The position numbers and the translations under genes are program-made. Below, one piece after another: positions 53,911-61,924 of a stretch of DNA of 64,000 bases. Under the pieces are notes generated by a model, which was not told the origin of the DNA, did not search any database, and worked only from the letters and a program-made list of their open reading frames with translations. Source of the stretch: CAZBGR01 sp964491535. Lineage in GTDB: Bacteria; Bacillota_I; Bacilli_A; RF39; UBA660. The DNA lies in assembly GCA_964491535.1 (NCBI GenBank), contig CAZBGR010000001.1, forward strand, positions 1-64,000, in the 5' to 3' direction. How positions within the stretch are numbered: the stretch's first letter is position 1; the number at the start of each line of letters is the position of its first letter.

Positions 53911-54624
53911 TTAATCTAAGAATTGCTCAATTAATTTAATAAACTCATCTTGACTATCTTTTATTGTATTTATTAACCAACCTTTTTCATTAGTATATTC
54001 TTTCAAACCTCTATAATAGAATAGTTTATGCTTTTCATCAACTATAAATGGGGTAATATTATGTTTTAAACATTCTTTAAACATAATGATTCTTCCTACT
54101 CTACCATTGCCATCTTGAAAAGGATGTATTCTTTCAAATCGATAATGAAATTCTATTATATCTTCTAAATCAACTTTAGATAGATTATAATACCATTCTA
54201 ATAACAGTTTTGTTTCTTTAGATACTTCACTAGGTTTAGTAGTTTCTATCCCTCCAACCTCATTAACAAGTTTTTTATAATCCCCAACATTAAACCAATC
54301 TTTTCTCTCATCACTTGTACCACGCTTAAGTATATTATGATATTCTTTTATCATATCTTCACTTATTTGAATATCTGCATTATCTAACATATAATCAAAT
54401 AAATAAAAATGATTGGTAGTTTCTATAATATCATCAACATTAATTATCCTTTCATTGTTAATAATGGTATTATTTTCAAAAATATGTCTAATTTCTTCTT
54501 CCGATAACTGACTTCCCTCTATGCAATTAGTATTATAGGAAAACTTTATTTGTATATTATGGTATAAATTACCTTTTAGTTTTGATTTTTTTTGTTCCCT
54601 TAATATTTGCAATATATTATTCAT
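53911..54624 (-). CDS. Fic-domain protein (AMP transferase)
   Basis: 237 residues. The catalytic motif HPFQDGNGRVGR is complete at 167-178. The N-terminal inhibitory helix has TNCIEG (32-37), matching [ST]xxxE[GN], so this is a class II, self-inhibited Fic. Fic proteins usually transfer AMP from ATP to a target hydroxyl. There is no separate antitoxin. AGAGGTGA precedes ATG. Remnants of another fic copy lie just upstream and of a lipoprotein gene just downstream. Confidence 0.92.
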   Translation of the reverse strand: MNNILQILREQKKSKLKGNLYHNIQIKFSYNTNCIEGSQLSEEEIRHIFENNTIINNERIINVDDIIETTNHFYLFDYMLDNADIQISEDMIKEYHNILKRGTSDERKDWFNVGDYKKLVNEVGGIETTKPSEVSKETKLLLEWYYNLSKVDLEDIIEFHYRFERIHPFQDGNGRVGRIIMFKECLKHNITPFIVDEKHKLFYYRGLKEYTNEKGWLINTIKDSQDEFIKLIEQFLD

Positions 54625-54689
54625 TTATAATCACCTCTATCTATTATATCATGGGTTTGAACTTATAACGTATATCTATATTTTTTTCG

Positions 54690-54775
54690 ACAATTACTGT
54701 TTTTAAAAGATATATTCTTTCAAATCGATAAGGAAACTTGATAATCTTAACTCTGATAACTTTAAAAGAATTAAA
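54690..54775 (-). pseudogene. Decayed fragment of a second fic copy
   Basis: Plus-strand TATTCTTTCAAATCGATAA occurs here (54713-54731) and inside the intact fic gene at 54127-54145, with weaker similarity continuing for about 30 bases on each side. It corresponds to the codons just before and at the HPF motif, but no open frame remains. Confidence 0.6.
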
Positions 54776-54814
54776 TAAATATAAATTTCAATCTCATATA
54801 TTAATTTTCTTAAA

Positions 54815-54851
54815 ACTTAAAAGCACCAATAATTGGTGCCTTTAAGTTTAC
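54815..54851 (-). terminator. Terminator after the LolA-like gene
   Basis: GGCACC-AATTATT-GGTGC core extended by CTTAAA/TTTAAG; T-rich end on the minus strand. Confidence 0.8.
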
Positions 54852-54864
54852 TTTATAGGGTTGG

Positions 54865-55863
54865 TTATTTTATCACTGGTAAAACGCTAATTGAGGATGC
54901 CACTTCTAATAATTCTTGACTCCCCATTACTTCGGAAGCAAGATAATATTCCATACCATGATTATTCCATAATACTGAATTATCAGAAACAGCTCCAATA
55001 GTATCAACAATAATCATAGGCTCACCATAAGTTGGAATAATGGTAAATTCTTCTTCAATACTAGCCGTTTCTTCTACTAAAATAAACGGTTTTTCACCAT
55101 CAAAAGTTAAAATAACTCGTTCACCAATCGTTTTAGTAATTGGATCTTGTGAATTCAAATAAGTATTTTCAGGAATATACATCGGATAAACAACATCTTC
55201 AATCTTCATTACCGGAGTTATACTCTCTTCCATCATCGCGGTAGCCATATTTTCATTTAGAGTGAAATATTTATCTTTAAAAGTAGCTTTAATATCTGTT
55301 TTAGTTATCATCATTTTTATTTCGGGATTATTATTTTCGTTTAAAACATGAACTTCTTTAAAATTTAAATCTTTATCAAGATAAATTACTTGTTTAGTTA
55401 ATTTGCGATTGTTAGGATAATTTACTTTTGTAGTAAAAACATAATAATTCTCAGTCTCTTCAAAAACCTTTTTATCATCATTTTTCAAATCCCTAAGCAA
55501 GGTTTGAATTAAATAGACTTGTGAATTATTATAAGGCCATTCACTTTGAAATTTAAAACTTTTATTGAGAGATGGTGTTAAAACATAAACTCCATCTTCA
55601 TTTTTTAAAATAATTTGTTCATGATTATTGGCAATATTTTTCAAACTTACTTTAAAGAAGTCTGGATTTTGATAAGATGCTTTAACATTGTACTTATAAA
55701 CATCTTCATTATTAATTATTTCCATATCACCCTCAAGATAATAACCTTTAGGATTATCATATCTTTTAGTTAAATCCTTCATCACTTCCTTATCATCATA
55801 TTTTCCACAACCAGTAATCAAAAACAACATCAATATTAATCCTAAATACCATAACCTTCTCAT
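54865..55863 (-). CDS. LolA-like lipoprotein (YdcC/GerS type)
   Basis: 332 residues. Signal with lipobox LFLITGC, then a domain of mixed strands with the pattern of LolA-like bacterial lipoproteins: KGYYLEGDMEIINNED, VKASYQNPDFFKVSL, and EDGVYVLTPSLNKSFKFQSEWP. Related Firmicutes proteins are sporulation YdcC and germination GerS of clostridia, so a spore role is possible. AGAGGTGA precedes ATG. Confidence 0.75.
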   Translation of the reverse strand: MRRLWYLGLILMLFLITGCGKYDDKEVMKDLTKRYDNPKGYYLEGDMEIINNEDVYKYNVKASYQNPDFFKVSLKNIANNHEQIILKNEDGVYVLTPSLNKSFKFQSEWPYNNSQVYLIQTLLRDLKNDDKKVFEETENYYVFTTKVNYPNNRKLTKQVIYLDKDLNFKEVHVLNENNNPEIKMMITKTDIKATFKDKYFTLNENMATAMMEESITPVMKIEDVVYPMYIPENTYLNSQDPITKTIGERVILTFDGEKPFILVEETASIEEEFTIIPTYGEPMIIVDTIGAVSDNSVLWNNHGMEYYLASEVMGSQELLEVASSISVLPVIK

Positions 55864-55980
55864 TCTTCACCTCTTATTTTTTTATTCATTTAATTATATG
55901 GATTCAAAATGCAATTATTCATGAATAATTTATTTTTTTTAGTTAATTATATTAACAGAAAAGCATTAAAGGAGGCCAAA

Positions 55981-56196
55981 ATGAAAACATTACAAATTAT
56001 AGCTCTTATTTTAACTATCATTGGAGCTTTGAATTGGGGATTGATTGGCTTATTTGACTTTGATTTAGTAGCTAGTATCTTTGGTGGGGTAACAACTACT
56101 GCCTCTAGATTAATTTATAGCTTAGTAGGTTTAGCTGGCATTATTAATATTGGATTATTGTTTGAATTATTTGAAAAATTAGATGATCATAAATGA
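55981..56196 (+). CDS. DUF378 small membrane protein
   Basis: 71 residues from MKTLQI with AAAGGAGG upstream. Two membrane helices with the family stretch ALNWGLIGLFDFDLV and YSLVGLAGIINI. Function unknown; related to Bacillus YuzA. Confidence 0.88.
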   Translation: MKTLQIIALILTIIGALNWGLIGLFDFDLVASIFGGVTTTASRLIYSLVGLAGIINIGLLFELFEKLDDHK

Positions 56197-56247
56197 AATT
56201 AAACTCTAAAACAATGCTTTAAAGAAACTAACAAAAAATATTATTCT

Positions 56248-57399
56248 TTATAAATCTATATCACCTTTTATAATATCCGTTAAATATCTAATATATAATT
56301 GTAATATATTAGCTTTTTTTATATTTTGACTAACCGTAACATCAATTTCTCTAACTACTTTGCCATTTTCCTTAACTTCAATTTCACCAACCTTATTCCC
56401 CTTCATTAAAGGGGCTTTATAATTAGTTATTTTTACATCATAACTAATTTTCTTTTTAGTAGTTTGTTTTTTATGAAGAACAAAAATATCTTCAATGGGA
56501 ACAATTTCAACATACTTTTGTTTACCTTTAATTACCTTAATCTTACCAAGTTTAGTATCACTAGTTAACACTTGTTCAAGATTATATACATTATAACCAA
56601 AATCCAACATCTTACTTATTTCACCATTTCTAATACTACTTTCTGGCTCCCCAAAAACAACCGCAATTAATCTCATTTTATTACGTTTAGCAGTAGCCGT
56701 TAAACAATAACCCGCCTCATCAGTATAACCTGTCTTTAAACCATCAACACCTTCATAAAAACGCACTAATTTATTTGTGTTCACTAACCAAAATTTATCT
56801 TCTGTTTCTTGTCGCAAATAGTCTTCGTAAATAACTGTATATTTTAAAACGTTTTCATGTTTTACTAATTCTCTAGCCATAATAGCCATATCATATGCTG
56901 AAGAATAATGATTAGCTTCATCTAAGCCACTAGCATTTTTAAAATTAGTATTTTTTAAACCTAAAGCAACAACCTTTTCATTCATCATATTAACAAAGTG
57001 CTCTTCTGTACCCCCAATTCTTTCAGCTAAAGCTACCGTAGCATCATTAGCTGAAGCTATCGCTATCCCTTTAAACAAATCTTCAACCGTCATTATCTCA
57101 TTAGCTTCTAAAAAGATTTGACTTCCACCCATTGAAGCAGCCTTACTTGATACTTTTATTTTTTCATTCCATTTAAGACTCTTATTTTCAATTGCTTCAA
57201 TAATTAAAATCATACTCATTACTTTAGTCATTGAAGCGGGAGCATGTTTTAAATGAATATCCTTTTCATAAATAATCTCCCCAGTACTAGCTTCCATTAA
57301 AATAGCACTTTTAGCATTAGGGGCTAATTCTAAAGTTTCAGCTTTTACCTTAAATAATAAAAAACTAACAATTAGTAACCAAAATATTATTTTTTTCAT
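56248..57399 (-). CDS. D-alanyl-D-alanine carboxypeptidase (DacF/PBP5 type)
   Basis: 383 residues: signal peptide (about 1-20), then the SxxK motif SMTK (about 56), SAN (SANDA, about 113) and KTG (GLKTGYTDEAG). The C-terminal beta domain and a membrane-binding amphipathic helix (about 360-383) are present. It trims the terminal D-Ala of peptidoglycan. In spore formers DacF acts in cortex cross-link control; vegetative DacA is equally possible. Confidence 0.93.
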   Translation of the reverse strand: MKKIIFWLLIVSFLLFKVKAETLELAPNAKSAILMEASTGEIIYEKDIHLKHAPASMTKVMSMILIIEAIENKSLKWNEKIKVSSKAASMGGSQIFLEANEIMTVEDLFKGIAIASANDATVALAERIGGTEEHFVNMMNEKVVALGLKNTNFKNASGLDEANHYSSAYDMAIMARELVKHENVLKYTVIYEDYLRQETEDKFWLVNTNKLVRFYEGVDGLKTGYTDEAGYCLTATAKRNKMRLIAVVFGEPESSIRNGEISKMLDFGYNVYNLEQVLTSDTKLGKIKVIKGKQKYVEIVPIEDIFVLHKKQTTKKKISYDVKITNYKAPLMKGNKVGEIEVKENGKVVREIDVTVSQNIKKANILQLYIRYLTDIIKGDIDL

Positions 57400-57494
57400 A
57401 TAACACCTCTATTAAAAAATATGATGTACTAGGCTTATTAATACATAATTTAAATTACGTATTAATAATCTAAGTTAATAAAAGGAGAAAGCAA

Positions 57495-58439
57495 ATGATA
57501 AGAAAACAAAAATTAATTACCAAAATTATGATCATATTTCTTTTAATAGTTATTATTTTCTTTCATCAACAATTTAATTACTATAGAAAAACATTTAATT
57601 ATTTAAAAAACAAACACTACTCTAATAATGAAATTAAAATAATTTTTAAATATTTAAATAAAAAAGAGATTAATAAAATACTTCTAATCCCAGAAAAAAT
57701 TAATCATCTTAATGATTATCTTAACAATAATGATTTTGTTTTTAATCATCTTGAACGTTATCTTAATTATGAAAAGATAAATATCAATCTTAATTATGAA
57801 AAGATAATTAAAATTGTCAATATGTTTTTAGATTATGAATTTTATGAAAAGATAACAATAATTACTAACCCTGATAATCTATCAATATTAGTTAATAAAT
57901 ATTACCACTTAACCAAAGATTATGTACCCAATGATTTAGTACCAGTAATTTCTAATTGTTCTATTAATCAAGATATCTTAGTTAGAGAAGAAGTTAAAAA
58001 AGCTTTTGAAGAAATGTGTACCGATTTAAGAACTCTTAATTTAACTATTAAAATTACCTCGGGATATCGCAGTTTTGAAACCCAACAAACATTATATGAT
58101 TATTATCTTAATAAAAAAGGACCCCAAATAGCTAATCTTTATTTAGCGAAACCAGGGCATTCAGAACATCAAACAGGATTAGCTGTTGATGTTTATAACG
58201 GTTTTACTAGTTATCTTAATTTTAATTATACTAAGGAATATCGTTGGCTTAAAAATAATGCCCATCAATATGGATTTATTGTTAGATATCCTAAAGATAA
58301 AAAAGATATTACTGGCTATGAATATGAACCATGGCATTTAAGGTATGTAGGACAAAAAATTGCCGCTTATATTTATAATAATCAACTCACCTTAGAAGAA
58401 TACTATGCTGAAAAACAATATCAGAAAAATAAATATTAA
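57495..58439 (+). CDS. M15-family D,D-carboxypeptidase (VanY-like)
   Basis: 314 residues with an N-terminal membrane anchor (about 10-25), an asparagine- and lysine-rich helical middle region, and an M15B peptidase domain (about 155-300): ITSGYRSFETQQTLY, PGHSEHQTGLAVDVY with zinc His and Asp, and EPWHLRYVG with the third His. It removes D-Ala from peptide stems. Divergent from the dac gene. Confidence 0.93.
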   Translation: MIRKQKLITKIMIIFLLIVIIFFHQQFNYYRKTFNYLKNKHYSNNEIKIIFKYLNKKEINKILLIPEKINHLNDYLNNNDFVFNHLERYLNYEKININLNYEKIIKIVNMFLDYEFYEKITIITNPDNLSILVNKYYHLTKDYVPNDLVPVISNCSINQDILVREEVKKAFEEMCTDLRTLNLTIKITSGYRSFETQQTLYDYYLNKKGPQIANLYLAKPGHSEHQTGLAVDVYNGFTSYLNFNYTKEYRWLKNNAHQYGFIVRYPKDKKDITGYEYEPWHLRYVGQKIAAYIYNNQLTLEEYYAEKQYQKNKY

Positions 58440-58459
58440 AATATTTTAATATTTATTTT
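58426..58459. terminator. Bidirectional terminator, perfect 34-bp palindrome
   Basis: AAAATAAATATTAAAAT and its exact complement adjoin at 58442/58443. Both stop codons of the two convergent genes lie inside. It is AU-only. Confidence 0.7.
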
Positions 58460-59727
58460 ATTACTTTATAAAGTAAAGGTTCTTTTTTTACTTTTTTATT
58501 AGAAATAGTAAAAGCTTTAGTTACATCTAATAAATTTATTTTTTTAGCACCTAAATATACCTTAGCTAAAGGTTCCCCTTTTATTACTTTATCTCCAATT
58601 GTTTTAGTTAAAACAATTCCTACGCCATAATCTATTTCTTCATCCTTAGTCATTCTTCCAGCCCCTAAAGCCATTGCAAGGGTCCCTATTTCAAAAGCAT
58701 CAATCGCTTTAAGATAACCATTTTGAGGAGATTTAATTAAAGCAATATTAGAAGATAATTTTAGAGCTTTTAAATTTCCTTGTTGATAATTTGTTAATTC
58801 TTTAAACTTACGATAAGCTTTACCATTATTTAAATTAGCCTCTACTAATTTTTTAGCTTGTTTTAAATTTATTTCTTTACCTAAGCTAACCATATAAGAA
58901 GCAATTAAAATAGAGAATTCTTTTAATTCTTTAGAACCTTCTCCTTTTAATATTGAAATTGCTTCTTTTACCTCTAAACCATTCCCAATATTATTACCTA
59001 ATGGATAATTCATATTAGTAACAAGGGCTATTACTTGTTTCCCAAATGACGAACCAATCTTAATCATTAATTTAGCTACTGCTAAAGCTTCCTTTTTAGT
59101 TTTTAATAAAGACCCTTTACCAACCTTAACATCTAAAATAATCTTATCAGTCCCTAAAGCAATCTTTTTACTCATAATACTAGAAGCTATTAAAGAAGGA
59201 GAAGCAACCGTTCCACTTACATCTCTTAATTCATATAGCTTTTTATCAGCTAAAACCAAATCAGAAGAAGTAGTCATTATCGCTAATTTAATTTTCTTTA
59301 ATTGATTAATAAATTGTTCATTAGAGAGATTAGTTTTAAAATTAGGGATCGATGCTAATTTATCAATGGTACCACCTGTATAACCAAGCCCCCTACCACT
59401 CATTTTAGGAACAACTACTCCACAAGCAGCAACTAAAGGAGCGACTATCAAAGTAGCTTTATCACCCACTCCCCCTGTTGAGTGTTTATCAACCTTTATC
59501 CCATCAATTAAAGATAAATCAATTATCTTACTAGTCTTTAACATAACCTTAGTTAAATTAATTGTTTCCTTATCAGTCATTCCATTTATACAAATCGCCA
59601 TTAATAAAGCACTCATTTGATAATCTTTTATTTTACCACTTAAATAATTAGTAATAATATAATCAAGTTCTAAAAAAGTTAAGCTTTTTTTTATTCTTTT
59701 TTTATCAATTAATGTTATTATATCCAT
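58453..59727 (-). CDS. pdp: Pyrimidine-nucleoside phosphorylase
   Basis: 424 residues with the family signature KMSGRGLGYTGGTIDKL (about 107-123), KHSTGGVGDKATL (about 80-92) and the alpha/beta phosphate-binding domain. It splits uridine, deoxyuridine and thymidine with phosphate. It stands without deoC, cdd or an NupG gene. Confidence 0.96.
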   Translation of the reverse strand: MDIITLIDKKRIKKSLTFLELDYIITNYLSGKIKDYQMSALLMAICINGMTDKETINLTKVMLKTSKIIDLSLIDGIKVDKHSTGGVGDKATLIVAPLVAACGVVVPKMSGRGLGYTGGTIDKLASIPNFKTNLSNEQFINQLKKIKLAIMTTSSDLVLADKKLYELRDVSGTVASPSLIASSIMSKKIALGTDKIILDVKVGKGSLLKTKKEALAVAKLMIKIGSSFGKQVIALVTNMNYPLGNNIGNGLEVKEAISILKGEGSKELKEFSILIASYMVSLGKEINLKQAKKLVEANLNNGKAYRKFKELTNYQQGNLKALKLSSNIALIKSPQNGYLKAIDAFEIGTLAMALGAGRMTKDEEIDYGVGIVLTKTIGDKVIKGEPLAKVYLGAKKINLLDVTKAFTISNKKVKKEPLLYKVIK

Positions 59728-59794
59728 ATAATAGTTAGATAAAATACCTAACTAATCACCTACCTTCTTTAATCATTATATAACAAAAAGCAAT

Positions 59795-59820
59795 TAAAAA
59801 AAAGCCCAACTTAGACTTTT
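59795..59820 (-). terminator. Terminator of the small accessory pair
   Basis: AAAAGTC and GGCTTTT pair (one G-U) around TAAGTTG-type loop, followed by a T run on the minus strand. Confidence 0.65.
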
Positions 59821-59873
59821 AATTTTTTAAATATTTAAGTTTTAAAATTATCATTTAATTCAAACTAAAATCA

Positions 59874-60251
59874 CTATCTTTTTTGACAAACTTTTAAAGA
59901 ACAATGTTCTTCGTCTAAGCCATAATTCATCATTAAATACATTAATCTTCTAGTAGCATTTTTTACATAATCATTTGTCGATATTGCTTCAATATATTGC
60001 AATTCTTCAAATGAACAACTTGATAAAGCTTTAAAAACATAATAAAATTTAGAATTCTTCTTTCCTTCTGGTCTATTGTAAATAACTTTTCCATGTTTAT
60101 CAATATGTTTATGGGCATGAGATTTACTATTAAAAATATCTTTGGCAGATGAATATATATCTTTAGAACCATCTTTATTAGTGACAATCCTTGAATTAGT
60201 TGGCGAATTTTGAGATGGTCTAAAATCTTCTACATTTTTATATTTTCCCAT
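59874..60251 (-). CDS. Hypothetical accessory protein
   Basis: 125 residues, basic. N-terminal half is hydrophilic with many Asn/Ser/Lys (RIVTNKDGSKDIYSS and HAHKHIDKHGKVIYNRP), suggesting a nucleic-acid or loop region; the C-terminal half is helical with three Cys (CSFEELQ, HCSLKVCQ). Clear AAAAGGAG site. Three bases downstream of its partner. No family known. Confidence 0.55.
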   Translation of the reverse strand: MGKYKNVEDFRPSQNSPTNSRIVTNKDGSKDIYSSAKDIFNSKSHAHKHIDKHGKVIYNRPEGKKNSKFYYVFKALSSCSFEELQYIEAISTNDYVKNATRRLMYLMMNYGLDEEHCSLKVCQKR

Positions 60252-60253
60252 TA

Positions 60254-60511
60254 TTATCTCCTTTTAAATTTCTTTTTATATAATTCTTTTCCTTCTTCAT
60301 TTTTAATTATAATAAAATCACCACCATATTCTTGATGATACATATTTAATAAACTTTCAACATTTGTAAATTCGGGTATTTTTAATGAGTTTTCATCAAA
60401 ATCATTTACTAACATTTCTATTTGGGTTGTATAACCGTCACTAATAATTGTTTCAACTCCGTTAGTTAAAGAATAAACATATAATTTACTTTCTTGATTT
60501 TGATAACTCAC
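60254..60511 (-). CDS. Hypothetical accessory protein, partner
   Basis: 85 residues from a GTG with GAGGTG six bases upstream; a GTG three codons earlier overlaps that site. Predicted beta-rich with an acidic middle and a very basic tail (KELYKKKFKRR). It is tightly coupled to the next gene, like a toxin-antitoxin or other two-gene module, but nothing shows activity. Confidence 0.5.
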   Translation of the reverse strand: MSYQNQESKLYVYSLTNGVETIISDGYTTQIEMLVNDFDENSLKIPEFTNVESLLNMYHQEYGGDFIIIKNEEGKELYKKKFKRR

Positions 60512-60691
60512 AAAAAACACCTCTTTTCTTTTAATATAATAAAAATTATAACTATTAACAATATAACATTTAATAGCTAAATTTATTCATTATAATCCTA
60601 ACACGATTTTCAATATAAATCAAAATTTGCTTTTTGCTTTTTATAAAATATTATATAATTTTCAATATTTTTATTCACCTTATTTACTAAC

Positions 60692-60716
60692 ATAAAAAAA
60701 GCCTGATTTAGGCTTT
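60692..60716 (-). terminator. Terminator of the XRE gene
   Basis: AAAGCCT-AAATC-AGGCTTT followed by T residues on the minus strand; overlaps the stop. Confidence 0.85.
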
Positions 60717-61077
60717 AATCTTTTAAACGTTTAGCTAATGCAGAAATAATACGTTTTGGATCTTCGATTAATTTTCGATATAAATAACGATACTGTTTTA
60801 TTTCTTTTAAAATATCTATATCTTCTTTAGCAATAGTAGCTAAATAAGGTTCTTCGGCTTCTTTAATTACTTTTACTTCAACATCTCTTCCTAATAAATA
60901 ATCAGCAGAGACATTAAATACTTTAAGTAAATCATTAAATGTTTCTAAATTAGGAGTTCTTCTTTCCTTCTCATAACAGCAAATTGATACTTTAGTCACA
61001 TTAACTAAATTTCCTAATTCAGCTTGAGTCAAATCTTTAGCTAACCTTAAATCCTTTAACCTTTTTCCCATTAACAT
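60715..61077 (-). CDS. XRE-family transcriptional regulator
   Basis: 120 residues with an N-terminal Cro/CI helix-turn-helix (GKRLKDLRLAKDLTQAELGN, recognition helix about 30-40) and a C-terminal helical part containing LAKRL. AAAGGAGGG precedes ATG. Divergent from a second XRE gene over a 135-base region holding both promoters, the layout of a CI/Cro switch. Confidence 0.88.
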   Translation of the reverse strand: MLMGKRLKDLRLAKDLTQAELGNLVNVTKVSICCYEKERRTPNLETFNDLLKVFNVSADYLLGRDVEVKVIKEAEEPYLATIAKEDIDILKEIKQYRYLYRKLIEDPKRIISALAKRLKD

Positions 61078-61091
61078 CTTATCCCTCCTTT

Positions 61092-61195
61092 AAAGTTAAC
61101 CTCATGGGAATTATAACTAACAAGCTAAAACAATGTAACAAAGTTAACTAAATAGCAACTAAAGGCTTGCTTTTTTTAAATTTTTATTTTATAAT
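61092..61195. promoter_or_regulatory. Divergent promoter region with repeated AAAGTTAAC sites
   Basis: Plus-strand promoter: TTGCTT (61167-61172), 17-base spacer, TATAAT (61190-61195). Minus-strand promoter: TTACAT (61138-61133), 17-base spacer, TATAAT (61115-61110). AAAGTTAAC occurs at 61092-61100 and 61140-61148, the second within TAAC-AAA-GTTA, overlapping the minus -35. These are candidate operators for the XRE proteins. Confidence 0.7.
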
Positions 61196-61212
61196 TAAAA
61201 GAGGGGTGAAGA

Positions 61213-61419
61213 ATGACTAAATTGAAGAAATTACGAATGAAGCGTAATTTAACCCATCAAGAGATGGGTAACAAATTAGGTATTAGTAAAGCTTTTTATT
61301 GGCAATTAGAAAATAAAAAAAGAACTTTATCTTATCGAATGGCTTTAAAGATAGCTAAGGTCTTTAATTATAAACCAGATGATATCTTTTATCATGATTA
61401 TAAAAATGAAAATAAATAA
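61213..61419 (+). CDS. Small XRE-family (Cro-like) regulator
   Basis: 68 residues, almost all helix-turn-helix: TKLKKLRMKRNLTHQEMGN then ISKAFYWQLENKKRTLSY. GAGGGGTG precedes ATG and the promoter is near consensus. Likely the small partner in a divergent switch with the XRE gene at 60715-61077. Confidence 0.88.
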   Translation: MTKLKKLRMKRNLTHQEMGNKLGISKAFYWQLENKKRTLSYRMALKIAKVFNYKPDDIFYHDYKNENK

Positions 61420-61456
61420 AAATGTTACTTTAAATAAATTATTAATTTTAAAACAA

Positions 61457-61483
61457 AAACAAGGCTTATTCTTCCTTGTTTTT
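61457..61483. terminator. Bidirectional terminator between the small XRE gene and ssb
   Basis: AAAACAAGG and CCTTGTTTT pair around a 9-base loop with T runs on both strands. The ssb 3' end lies inside. Confidence 0.8.
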
Positions 61484-61798
61484 TGGTGATAAAAAGCTTA
61501 CCTTTTCAGCAACTACTTCTGTGACATATTTTTTAGATTCATCATCAAATTCAATAGTTCTTGTTTGCAAACGACCTTTTACACCTAATAAATCTCCTTT
61601 ATGACAATATTCACTGGTGGTTTCTGCGATTCCAGTCCAAAGAACACAATCAATAAAATCTGTTTCATATTCTCCTTTAATATTTTTATAACTTCTTGGA
61701 ACTGCTAATGTAATATTAGTTACCTTTTTACCATTTTCGGTTTCTCTTAATTCGGGATTTCTAACTAACCTCCCTACTACAATAGTACTATTAAGCAT
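61466..61798 (-). CDS. Short single-stranded DNA-binding protein (SsbB type)
   Basis: 110 residues consisting of the OB fold only: STIVVGRLVRNPELRE, FIDCVLWTGIAE and GDLLGVKGRLQTR. The Gly-rich linker and the acidic DDDIPF-like tail that bind partner proteins are missing; it ends SPKNKEE. Length matches SsbB or phage SSBs rather than the replicative SsbA. GAAAGGAGG precedes ATG. Confidence 0.9.
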   Translation of the reverse strand: MLNSTIVVGRLVRNPELRETENGKKVTNITLAVPRSYKNIKGEYETDFIDCVLWTGIAETTSEYCHKGDLLGVKGRLQTRTIEFDDESKKYVTEVVAEKVSFLSPKNKEE

Positions 61799-61924
61799 CT
61801 AATATCCTCCTTTCAAAATCATTTTAAACTCTTTATTCTTTTTATACAAATGATAAAAAAAGCATTATAGCCTCATTTAGCTTAATACTTTTTAATAACT
61901 TTTAGTCTATTTGTCCTTCTTAGA

